Source of the DNA: JAUNKE01 sp041784625
Lineage (GTDB): Bacteria > Bacillota > Clostridia > Peptostreptococcales > Filifactoraceae
DNA: 7,156 bases
Direction of reading: 5' to 3'
Assembly: GCA_041784625.1 (NCBI GenBank)
Contig: JBHBDS010000027.1
Coordinates: forward strand, 1-7,156
The notes below the pieces were generated by a model, which saw only the letters and a list, made by a program, of their open reading frames with translations, was not told the DNA's origin and did no database searches. Both the position numbers and the translations under genes were made by a program. Below, piece after piece: positions 1-5,436 of the stretch. Numbering within the stretch: the first letter of the stretch is position 1; every line of letters starts with the position of its first letter.

Positions 1-117
1 AGGAGTCGGACGAGAAGTCGGATGATACCAAATCGGCAGAGGAGTCGGACGAGAAGTCGGATGATACCAAATCGGCAGAGGAGTCGGACGAGAAGTCGGA
101 TGATACCAAATCGGCAG
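1..117 (+). repeat. Three exact 39-bp tandem repeats in coding sequence
   Basis: Copies at 1-39, 40-78 and 79-117 are identical base for base; the match breaks at about 122 after AGGA. The period is 13 codons, so gain or loss of copies keeps the frame. Each unit contains GTCGGA twice, so it may itself have grown from a shorter element. The window opens exactly at a copy boundary, so further copies may lie upstream. Perfect identity at wobble positions suggests recent expansion or active homogenisation. Confidence 0.95.
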
Positions 118-299
118 AGGATCAAGTAACAGAGACTCCATCTGATGAACAAGAACCTAGCAATGAGGGAGCAGGGGAAGTCAAAATGGATTACAGCAAA
201 ATGAGTGCAAAAGAAGTGAAAGAACTACTTGCAGAAAAAGGAATTGCATTTGATCAAAAAGCGAAAAAAGATGAATTATTGAAACTGTTAGAGGGGTAA
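1..299 (+). CDS. 3' end of phage head-region protein with acidic tandem repeats and C-terminal HeH/SAP-like domain (partial)
   Basis: The reading frame is open from the left edge (codons start at base 3) to TAA at 297-299; the start lies outside the window. The visible part has three identical 13-residue units (ESDEKSDDTKSAE), then an acidic, Pro/Glu-rich linker of about 20 residues, then a 37-residue tail starting MDYSKMSAKEVKELL and ending KAKKDELLKLLEG. That tail has the two-helix pattern of the HeH/LEM/SAP-like or Rho N-terminal class, small folds often found near or fused to capsid genes in phages of Gram-positive bacteria and commonly linked to nucleic acid binding. The gene lies directly before the head-tail connector, where a capsid or capsid-associated protein is expected. 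It could be the C-terminus of the major capsid protein or a separate accessory head protein; the missing 5' part prevents a decision. The repeats and linker look disordered. The coding call is firm; the function is inferred. Confidence 0.75.
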   Translation, partial: ESDEKSDDTKSAEESDEKSDDTKSAEESDEKSDDTKSAEDQVTETPSDEQEPSNEGAGEVKMDYSKMSAKEVKELLAEKGIAFDQKAKKDELLKLLEG

Positions 300-313
300 T
301 GCCCCTCTTTTTT
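290..313 (+). terminator. Intrinsic terminator overlapping the stop codon of the head-region gene
   Basis: AGAGGGG (290-296) pairs perfectly with CCCCTCT (302-308) around the 5-base loop TAATG, followed by T308-T313. The stop codon TAA (297-299) is the start of the loop. Stem, loop size and U-tract fit a rho-independent terminator. It lies between the head-region gene and the connector gene, whose ribosome binding site begins 4 bases after the T-run. It probably lowers transcription past the abundant capsid-region genes; full termination would silence the tail genes unless readthrough or antitermination occurs. Confidence 0.85.
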
Positions 314-316
314 GTT

Positions 317-321
317 GGAGG
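317..321 (+). promoter_or_regulatory. Ribosome binding site that sets the connector gene start
   Basis: GGAGG at 317-321 is 4 bases before ATG 326. The same frame stays open back to an ATG at 299, but that codon is inside the terminator loop, would translate the hairpin and T-run, and has no such site at the right distance. The start at 326 is therefore preferred. Confidence 0.8.
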
Positions 322-325
322 CAAG

Positions 326-586
326 ATGAAAGATAAAATAAAACAGTCACTTCGAATCAATCATTCTAAGCTAGATGATGAAATAGATGATTTTATCAGT
401 GCTTGCAAAGCGGATTTGAGAAGAATCGGCGTGAAAAAAATAGACGAAAAAGATCCTTTGATCTTGCAAGCGATCAAACTTTTTGTAAAGGCACAGGTGG
501 ACTTTGAGGGACAGGGAGAACGCTTTACGAAAGCATACGAAATGTTGGCGCAATCTCTGTCGCTGAGTGGTGATTACAATGTTTAG
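326..586 (+). CDS. Phage head-tail connector protein (HK97 gp6 / SPP1 gp15-like)
   Basis: This small, mostly helical protein of 86 residues begins MKDKIKQSLRINHSKLDDEI. The N-terminal pattern, in which short helices with LDDEI..FI..C..DL.RIGV are followed by a second helical part (DPLILQAIKLFVKAQVDFEG), is typical of the gp6-like connector/DNA packaging family. Such proteins form a ring under the portal after DNA packaging and make the platform for the head closure protein. The length suits the family. The ATG at 326 is chosen for the GGAGG just upstream. The 3' end overlaps the next gene by 8 bases (579-586), suggesting translational coupling. The family call rests on pattern and gene order, not on a database match. 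Confidence 0.85.
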   Translation: MKDKIKQSLRINHSKLDDEIDDFISACKADLRRIGVKKIDEKDPLILQAIKLFVKAQVDFEGQGERFTKAYEMLAQSLSLSGDYNV

Positions 587-887
587 TGAAGTGATTCGAC
601 TAATCAAGGTCAATAAAGTGAAAGATAGTACAGGAGAACTCAGAGACTCGAAGTCGGAGCGTGAAGTGTTTGCGAAAATCTTGAGCATTGGAACGCAAGA
701 GTATTATCAAGCACAAGCGAGCGGATTCAAACCAGAGCTAAAATTTGTGCTTGCTGACTATTTGGATTATGAAAACGAAAAGAAAATTGTTCACGATGGA
801 ATGGAATATGATGTGATCAAAACCTATCGCAAAGGTCGGGAACTGGAAATCACGGTGAGCGGAGGTGTGAATTGTGCCACTACCTAG
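579..887 (+). CDS. Head closure protein (phage head-tail joining, SPP1 gp16-like)
   Basis: This is a 102-residue protein from ATG 579, with a weak GAGTGGTG site upstream. The sequence SKSEREVFAKILSIGTQEYY, followed by an A..SGFKPE segment, LADYLDYENEK and a C-terminal GMEYDVIKTYRKGRELEITV, matches the usual layout of phage head-tail joining/stopper proteins: conserved R.VFA...SI...E.Y.A, then Y..E..... .G..Y.V, then a final beta strand. Such proteins form the ring that closes the portal channel, keeps DNA in the head and receives the tail. A GTG at 567 would add four residues but is less likely. The gene overlaps its neighbour on each side, by 8 and 14 bases, as in a tightly coupled neck operon. 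Confidence 0.87.
   Translation: MFSEVIRLIKVNKVKDSTGELRDSKSEREVFAKILSIGTQEYYQAQASGFKPELKFVLADYLDYENEKKIVHDGMEYDVIKTYRKGRELEITVSGGVNCATT
861..865 (+). promoter_or_regulatory. Ribosome binding site that supports a GTG start for the gp10-like gene
   Basis: GGAGG at 861-865 lies 8 bases before GTG 874, a normal spacing. The first in-frame ATG (895) is about 30 bases from this site and has no good site of its own. The site is inside the coding region of the head closure gene, so translation of the two is probably coupled. Confidence 0.75.
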
Positions 888-1323
888 CGCAAAGATGAAA
901 ATCAAAAAAGATGGCGTCGAATTTGAAAGCAATGTTGAAGCGGTGCAATATTCGATTCGAGAACTGAGTCGGGCGGCGTTGAGAGATGTTGCGAAGTTTC
1001 TTCGCAAAAGAATGATTGAGCAGTTCAAAAATCTTCGAGGGATGAAAAAGAATCGTCGAATCTACAATTCGACACAATATTGGGTTCGAAAACAAGAAAC
1101 GGATTTACAAATTGGACTCAAACACGATACATGGTATGGTGCATTAGCAGAACTGGGAGATCGAGGACAACCAAAGAGGAGTATTTTGCGAAACACAACA
1201 TTCGATAACATCGATGAGATCATTCGGATTCAATCGCAATATTTGTCCGCACTAAATGAAACTACTCCGCCAGACTTGAGCGAGGAAGAATATAAAAGCC
1301 CTGAAGGAGGAGAGGACGAATGA
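874..1323 (+). CDS. HK97 gp10-like phage neck/tail protein
   Basis: This is a 149-residue protein starting at GTG 874. After a short leader, residues 14-55 are a helical segment (GVEFESNVEAVQYSIRELSR then AALRDVAKFLRKRM). The segment from about 69 to 112 contains WVRKQETDLQIGLKHDTWYG and LAELGDRGQPKRSILRNTTF, the family's characteristic 'tyrosine-glycine then acidic-leucine-glycine, then basic-proline-like' region. The C-terminus is acidic (EEEYKSPEGGEDE). HK97 gp10-type proteins lie between head closure and tail terminator genes and are taken to be part of the neck or tail-joining complex. If the ATG at 895 is the true start, the protein is 142 residues. The end overlaps the next gene by four bases (ATGA). 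Confidence 0.85.
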   Translation: MPLPSAKMKIKKDGVEFESNVEAVQYSIRELSRAALRDVAKFLRKRMIEQFKNLRGMKKNRRIYNSTQYWVRKQETDLQIGLKHDTWYGALAELGDRGQPKRSILRNTTFDNIDEIIRIQSQYLSALNETTPPDLSEEEYKSPEGGEDE

Positions 1324-1682
1324 CAAAGTTAAGAACTGAAATAGTTAAGATTCTTGAGGGGGCTTGTCCGAGGGTATTTTTTGAAAATGCTAGTGATGAT
1401 AGTCAAACGCCTTATCTTGTCTATGATTTTGCGCAGAGCATTCTCATCGTGCCGAATCAGTTGGCGATTGTAATGGATGTGGATATTTGGGACAAGAGAG
1501 ATCACAGCGAGAATGTGGAATCGATCGAAAAGTCTTTGAGGAATTTGGATAAGACACTCTATATCGATGAGCACATTCAATTTTCAATGCATTATGATCG
1601 CACCATCAACACAAAGTCGGAGGACAAGAACTGGAAAAGAAAAACCGTAACTTTTGAAGTGCGAGTGATGGAAAGGAGCTAG
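1320..1682 (+). CDS. Tail terminator / tail completion protein
   Basis: This is a 120-residue protein starting at ATG 1320 within an ATGA stop-start overlap, with AAGGAGG at 1304-1310. It reads MTKLRTEIVKILEGACPRVF, then SDDSQTPYLVYDF, a beta-rich middle with VMDVDIWDKRD, a helix (SENVESIEKSLRNL) and a last strand KTVTFEVRVMER. This helix, 'TPYLVY' strand, 'DVDIWD' strand, helix, terminal strand order is that of small tail-completion/terminator proteins (SPP1 gp17 / lambda gpU type). Such proteins cap the tail tube at its final length and give the surface that docks to the head. Its place between the gp10-like gene and the tail tube gene fits. The exact family is uncertain because these proteins diverge strongly. 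Confidence 0.78.
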   Translation: MTKLRTEIVKILEGACPRVFFENASDDSQTPYLVYDFAQSILIVPNQLAIVMDVDIWDKRDHSENVESIEKSLRNLDKTLYIDEHIQFSMHYDRTINTKSEDKNWKRKTVTFEVRVMERS

Positions 1683-1685
1683 AAA

Positions 1686-2282
1686 ATGGCGAATAAAAAA
1701 ATGTATAGCGGTTTTAATGATAAAACTGCAGAGAATCTCTTGCTAGATGCAGGAGCATTTTTTAAGAATTGGGATATGAAGACAGATGACTTTGACAAAG
1801 CGGTTGCAGCAGGAAAATTATTGGGTGCAACAAGGGGCGGAGGTTCATTTGATGCAAAACCATCGGTAAGAGCGATTGATGTTGATGGTGTAAAAGGCGT
1901 TGCAAAAGGACTTCAAGTCATTGACCAATGGGATGTGAGTATCTCAGCAAATATTTTGGAGGTGTCTGTGGAAACATTGAAAACGTCGCTTGCAGCATCA
2001 GAAATTGACACAGAGTCGCTTGATGAACAAGGTTATCAAAAAATTTCGGCCAAAAACTTCATTGATGGCAATGACTATATCGACAATGTGACTTTTGTCG
2101 GCAAAATTTCGGGCAAAGATAAACCGATTATTATTCAAGTGCAAAATGCAATGAATGTCGATGGACTGTCTTTGTCGGTGAAAAACAAGGATGAGGCGGT
2201 TATTGCAATGAAATTTACAGGCAGCTATGATGCAAGCAAGTTGGACGAGCCGCCGTTTGCTATCTATTATCCGAAAGCGTAG
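1686..2282 (+). CDS. Major tail (tube) protein
   Basis: This is a 198-residue protein from ATG 1686 with AAAGGAG at 1672-1678. The N-terminal half has ENLLLDAGAFFKNWD and, at residues 51-68, GGGSFDAKPSVRAIDVDG, a conserved stretch I associate with major tail proteins in prophages of Gram-positive bacteria. The rest is strand-rich (VDQWDVSISANILEVSV-like segments, a final GSYDASKLDEPPFAIYYP), consistent with the beta-barrel tube fold whose hexamers stack around the tape measure to form the DNA conduit. Length is normal. The position just before the tail chaperones and tape measure supports the role. Ile codons here are mostly ATT (11 of 14), unlike the last gene in the window. It is probably one of the most highly translated genes here. 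Confidence 0.85.
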   Translation: MANKKMYSGFNDKTAENLLLDAGAFFKNWDMKTDDFDKAVAAGKLLGATRGGGSFDAKPSVRAIDVDGVKGVAKGLQVIDQWDVSISANILEVSVETLKTSLAASEIDTESLDEQGYQKISAKNFIDGNDYIDNVTFVGKISGKDKPIIIQVQNAMNVDGLSLSVKNKDEAVIAMKFTGSYDASKLDEPPFAIYYPKA

Positions 2283-2291
2283 GAGGAAGTG

Positions 2292-2633
2292 ATGAGAAAA
2301 CCAAATTTGAAAGATGTATTTTTGTTGAGTAAAATCACAAGAAAAATTGGAATAAAAGAACTTGACATTGACGCAAAGGAATCTGCGGAGGAAGTTGGAA
2401 AGAAAGTAATCTTCTTTCTGCTGGAAAATCTCGATAAAGCGGAAGAAGAAATTACGGAGCTAATAGCAGGACTGCTTGAAATATCTCCAGAAGAATTGTT
2501 GTTGTTGTCCATTGATGAGATCTACAAAAGATTCAAGGGAATGGATGGGTTAAGTGATTTTTTTACGCAAGTTTTGAAATCGAGTATCACCAGACAATCG
2601 AATTTATCGCCCGTCGTTTCGGATGCAATGTAG
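2292..2633 (+). CDS. Tail assembly chaperone, short form (lambda gpG analogue)
   Basis: This is a 113-residue, highly charged helical protein starting MRKPNLKDVFLLSKITRKIG, with AGGAGG at 2281-2286 five bases before ATG 2292; a GTG three bases earlier is too close to the site. The middle is Glu/Leu-rich (DKAEEEITELIAGLLEISPE). Its place between tube and tape measure genes, its size and the frameshift signal near its 3' end match tail assembly chaperones, which bind the tape measure protein and recruit tube subunits but are not in the finished virion. Sequence identity in this family is low, so the assignment rests on order, size and the frameshift. Most ribosomes should stop at TAG 2631-2633. 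Confidence 0.83.
   Translation: MRKPNLKDVFLLSKITRKIGIKELDIDAKESAEEVGKKVIFFLLENLDKAEEEITELIAGLLEISPEELLLLSIDEIYKRFKGMDGLSDFFTQVLKSSITRQSNLSPVVSDAM
2558..2564 (+). promoter_or_regulatory. Programmed -1 ribosomal frameshift slippery heptamer
   Basis: Seven T residues lie in the exact X XXY YYZ register of the chaperone frame (T TTT TTT; codons Phe 2559-2561 and Phe 2562-2564). The -1 frame has a stop (TGA 2555-2557) immediately before the heptamer and is then open to TAG 2888-2890. A possible weak stem downstream pairs 2577-2583 with 2598-2605 with one bulged base; its role is uncertain. Confidence 0.88.
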
Positions 2634-2890
2634 ACTTTTTGCTTTTACAACCTTTTGATGATGGAATCGAGATTCTAAGGATTGCATACAAAGAGCATCA
2701 GAGGGAACAGGCTTTTGAACTGTATAAGCAAATCTACCCGAATCTATCCGAAGAGAATTTCATCACGTTTGAAGAATTTTATCAAATGGGAATCAAGGAC
2801 CAGGAGCACGCAAGGAGCATGTCGAGAAAAACGGCAGATCAGATTTTTGAAGAAATTAGAACGCTGTATTATCAAAATCAATGGAATTAG
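2564..2890 (+). CDS. Frameshift extension of the tail assembly chaperone (lambda GT analogue, T part)
   Basis: After slipping at the seven-T heptamer, translation continues in the -1 frame from base 2564, adding 108 residues (YASFEIEYHQTIEFIARRF, then GCNVDFLLLQPFDDGIEILR and further) to the first 91 residues of the short form, for a fused protein of 199 residues. A separate start within this frame is unlikely: the first start-like codon is TTG 2639, without a ribosome binding site, in a T-rich stretch. The extension is helical and charged, and ends FEEIRTLYYQNQWN. In lambda, the T domain of GT recruits tube protein to the tape measure bound by the G domain. Here the fusion should be the minor product. 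The stop overlaps a terminator hairpin in front of the tape measure gene. Confidence 0.83.
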   Translation, partial: YASFEIEYHQTIEFIARRFGCNVDFLLLQPFDDGIEILRIAYKEHQREQAFELYKQIYPNLSEENFITFEEFYQMGIKDQEHARSMSRKTADQIFEEIRTLYYQNQWN

Positions 2891-2915
2891 CAATCTCGAT
2901 GGAGGTTGCTTTTTT
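2889..2915 (+). terminator. Intrinsic terminator between chaperone and tape measure genes
   Basis: AGCAATCTC (2889-2897) pairs with GAGGTTGCT (2902-2910), nine pairs with one G-T, around loop GATG, followed by T2911-T2915. The last two bases of the frameshift-product stop codon (2888-2890) are the first stem bases. The structure separates abundant tail proteins from the tape measure gene, needed in few copies, so partial termination is plausible. The tape measure ribosome binding site starts at 2921, just after the T-run. Confidence 0.78.
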
Positions 2916-2932
2916 CATAGAAAGGAGGATGC

Positions 2933-4582
2933 ATGGAGATATTTAGACTCTTTGGGAGCATTTTTGTCGACAATGAGGCAGCGAATCAATCCATCTCAAA
3001 GACAGAGGAAAAAGCGGAAGGACTTGGCAACAAGTTTCTAAAAGGAGTCGGCACAGCTGCAAAGTGGGGAATTGCCATTGGAGGGGCAGCAATTGCAGGA
3101 GCAACGGCACTGGGTGGACTCGCAATGAAAGCGGCAGAAACGACCGACCGAATCGATAAGCTATCCGCAAAAACAGGATTGTCGAAACAAGCATTCCAAG
3201 AGTGGGATTATGTTCTTGGCCAAAACGGCGTGAACATCGAAGTAATGAAAAACGGAATGAAAACGCTGACGAATTTTATGGACCAAGCAGCGCAAGGTAG
3301 CGAGAAAGTAATCAGCAAGTTCGATGATTTGGGCGTAAAACTTTTTGACACAAGTGGACAACTCAGAGCACAAGAAGATGTGATGAGAGATACGCTCAAA
3401 GCGTTGGCCGATCTTCCAAATGGCGCAGAAAAATCAGCAAAAGCCGTGGAACTATTCGGGAAAGCAGGGCTTGAACTCATGCCGATGCTCAACAACGGCA
3501 GTGAATCGATCGAGGAACTGACACAACGAGCGCACGATCTGGGGCTTGTGATGTCCGATGAGGCGGTAAATGCAGGGGTATTGCTGGGCGACACGATGGA
3601 TAACGTCAAAAAAACATTTGGAGCGATTGCGACAAAAGTAGGTGTCGAGGTAATGCCGATTGTACAATCTGCACTGGAGTGGGTTCTCGCAGCAATGCCA
3701 ACGGTGCAAGTGGTGATGGGTGGAGTCTTCAACTTCATCGGCACGATGATTCAAGGTGTGGTGAATTTCGTCAACAATCTTTTAATGCCAGCGTTACAAT
3801 CCTTTTTTGATGATACAGGAGATAAAACGGTTACATTCATCGCTGTAATGCAAGCACTTTGGGATTATATTCAACCATTATTAAATGATCTCAAAGAATT
3901 GTTTGGAACTGTCCTTGGAGCGATTCAACAGTATTGGAAAGAAAATGGCGAGGCAATCAAGAAGTACGTTCAGTCTGTGTTCAATATCATAAGAATTCTT
4001 GTTGAGACAGCGCTGGGAATGATAAGAGGAATCATTCAGATTATCACTGGACTAATCAAAGGCGACTGGGAGGCGGTTTGGAACGGAATCAAAACGTATG
4101 TTGAATCAGTGATGAATGGGATTGCCGAGATTCTGCCGAATCTCTTGGAAGCAGTTCGGAATGCTTTTATTCTTGCAAAGAATGCGTTTAAGAACGCTGG
4201 AAAAGCAGTTTTTGATGCAGTGTGGGAAGGAATGAAAGAAATCTGGGAACGTCTGACGAATTGGGTCAACGATAAAGTGAGTTGGCTGACCGAGAAATTA
4301 GCTTTTTGGAGAAGTTCAAAAGCAGAGATGTCGGATGGCGGAGGAGGATATGACGGAAGCCATGCCAATGGTCTTGCATACGTTCCTTTTGATGGATATA
4401 TCGCACAACTTCATCAAGGTGAAAGAGTTCTTACCAAGAAAGAAAATGAAGAATACAGCAAAGGTAGTGGGGCAAGCATTGTAATCAATCAGCATATTTA
4501 CACCAAAGTGGAAGATGAAAGATTAGTTCAGCGAGAAGCAGAACGCAGATTTAGCGAACAAGTGGAAAAACTAAAGAGATAG
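2933..4582 (+). CDS. Tail tape measure protein (short, 549 aa)
   Basis: The start is ATG 2933, with AAAGGAGG at 2921-2928; an ATG at 2929 is in another frame and stops after five codons. The N-terminus (MEIFRLFGSIFVDNEAANQS) leads into a charged helix, then a hydrophobic Gly/Ala-rich segment (about 44-66). A TP901-type core follows, with DRIDKLSAKTGLS (72-84) and QEWDYVLGQNG (89-99). Two further hydrophobic helical regions lie at about 232-290 and 345-375. The C-terminus has the familiar ANGLAYVPFDGYIAQLHQGE (478-497) plus RVLTKKENEEY. Tape measure proteins sit extended in the tail lumen and set tail length; at roughly 0.15 nm per residue this predicts a tail of about 80 nm. The hydrophobic parts may help form the channel through the host membrane. 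No lytic transglycosylase or peptidase domain is visible. Confidence 0.95.
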   Translation: MEIFRLFGSIFVDNEAANQSISKTEEKAEGLGNKFLKGVGTAAKWGIAIGGAAIAGATALGGLAMKAAETTDRIDKLSAKTGLSKQAFQEWDYVLGQNGVNIEVMKNGMKTLTNFMDQAAQGSEKVISKFDDLGVKLFDTSGQLRAQEDVMRDTLKALADLPNGAEKSAKAVELFGKAGLELMPMLNNGSESIEELTQRAHDLGLVMSDEAVNAGVLLGDTMDNVKKTFGAIATKVGVEVMPIVQSALEWVLAAMPTVQVVMGGVFNFIGTMIQGVVNFVNNLLMPALQSFFDDTGDKTVTFIAVMQALWDYIQPLLNDLKELFGTVLGAIQQYWKENGEAIKKYVQSVFNIIRILVETALGMIRGIIQIITGLIKGDWEAVWNGIKTYVESVMNGIAEILPNLLEAVRNAFILAKNAFKNAGKAVFDAVWEGMKEIWERLTNWVNDKVSWLTEKLAFWRSSKAEMSDGGGGYDGSHANGLAYVPFDGYIAQLHQGERVLTKKENEEYSKGSGASIVINQHIYTKVEDERLVQREAERRFSEQVEKLKR

Positions 4583-4590
4583 GAGGAACG

Positions 4591-5433
4591 ATGGAATATT
4601 TTATTTTTCGAAATGAGCTAGGGCAGCAAGTCGAATTTTCGTTGTTTTCTCCATATATTTTTCAGCGGATTTCAGAATCGTTGGCATCGGACATCGTTTC
4701 GACAAAACAGATTGGCCAAGATGGAGAACGTGCGGAATCGTGGACGCTCCAAGCAAGAAGAATCACAATTCAAGGGAGCATTATTGTCCGAGAATATCAC
4801 GAAGAACTTGAAAGAAATTTGCTAAGGATATTGAATCCGAAGTTGGGCGCAAAGTTGATTTGCCACAGAGATAATTCAACAAAAGAGATTCAAGTGATGC
4901 TTGAAGAGCTGCCAAGTCTGAAAAGACGAGGCGGCACAATTGAATTCACAATCAACCTCATCGCCCACGATCCTTATTGGCGCGAAGTGGAAAAGACGGA
5001 GTATCTCGCACTGCTCACCAAGCGTCTCACTTTTCCAGCGGTAATTCCGCAGGCAACTGGAATGATTTTCGGACTTCGCAAGTCAATTCTCGAAACTGAG
5101 GTGGAGAATATCGGCGATGTGGCGACGGGCTTTCGGGTGATTTTCAAGGCAAAAGGCGAGGTGGAAAATGTCGAGGTGTCTGACAAGCTGACGGGCAAGA
5201 AGATCAAAGTACTTGCCACAATGCAAAAAGGCGACATTATCGAAGTAATCAACTTTCCAAAGCGCAAGATGGTTCTTTTCAACGGACAAAAAGCATTTCA
5301 CTTGCTGGACGTGGCGCAGAGCGATTTTTTCACATTGGAAGTCGGCAAGAATCTACTTGGCTATCATGCGGAGAAAAACGCCGTCAATCTCGATGTAGTG
5401 CTCTTCTATAGTCCGCTTTATCTAGGGAGGTAG
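4591..5433 (+). CDS. Distal tail protein (Dit-like, siphovirus tail family)
   Basis: This is a 280-residue protein from ATG 4591 with AGGAGG at 4581-4586, overlapping the tape measure stop. The N-terminal domain (about 1-130) has the Dit pattern: an opening strand pair, a basic/strand segment (WTLQARRITIQGSIIVREYH), a helix with a conserved basic end (LERNLLRILNP) and the closing motif GGTIEFTINLIAHDPYW (114-130). The C-terminal galectin-like half contains NIGDVATGFRVIFKAKGEVE (173-192) and a final LEVGKNLLGYHAEKNAV. Dit hexamers join the tube end to the tail tip and often carry the hub or receptor-binding proteins. Length is close to the usual 250-300 residues. Following the tape measure directly is the standard position. 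Confidence 0.9.
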   Translation: MEYFIFRNELGQQVEFSLFSPYIFQRISESLASDIVSTKQIGQDGERAESWTLQARRITIQGSIIVREYHEELERNLLRILNPKLGAKLICHRDNSTKEIQVMLEELPSLKRRGGTIEFTINLIAHDPYWREVEKTEYLALLTKRLTFPAVIPQATGMIFGLRKSILETEVENIGDVATGFRVIFKAKGEVENVEVSDKLTGKKIKVLATMQKGDIIEVINFPKRKMVLFNGQKAFHLLDVAQSDFFTLEVGKNLLGYHAEKNAVNLDVVLFYSPLYLGR

Positions 5434-5436
5434 GCA

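Noticed and set aside
1..117. Tandem repeats considered as a CRISPR array or an iteron-type origin
   Set aside because: The units abut without spacers, the period is a multiple of three in an open reading frame, and the translated repeat is a coherent acidic peptide, so this is a coding repeat.
2639..2890. Independent gene starting at TTG 2639
   Set aside because: There is no ribosome binding site before the TTG. The same frame is open back to the slippery heptamer, and the protein pattern continues upstream without a break, so expression by frameshift is the better model.
2682..3041. Plus-strand open frame of 119 codons across the chaperone-tape measure junction
   Set aside because: It overlaps the frameshift extension, the terminator hairpin and the tape measure start in another frame, is basic and low in recognisable pattern, and needs none of the visible ribosome binding sites.
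3208..3744. Minus-strand open frame of 178 codons opposite the tape measure gene
   Set aside because: It lies fully inside a confident plus-strand gene. Its Ser/Thr/Pro-rich composition is typical of antisense shadow translation, and all other genes are on the plus strand.
4340..4483. Small internal frame starting at ATG 4350 after GGAGGAGG
   Set aside because: The purine run encodes a glycine stretch of the tape measure protein, the spacing to ATG is only two bases, and the 40-odd residue product lacks any recognisable feature.
5325..5331. Second slippery-type heptamer T TTT TTC in the distal tail gene, in frame (same Ser-Asp-Phe-Phe-Thr peptide as the chaperone site)
   Set aside because: A -1 shift here gives only about 26 codons before a TAG near 5409, with no family-like sequence, and Dit genes are not known to use frameshifting.
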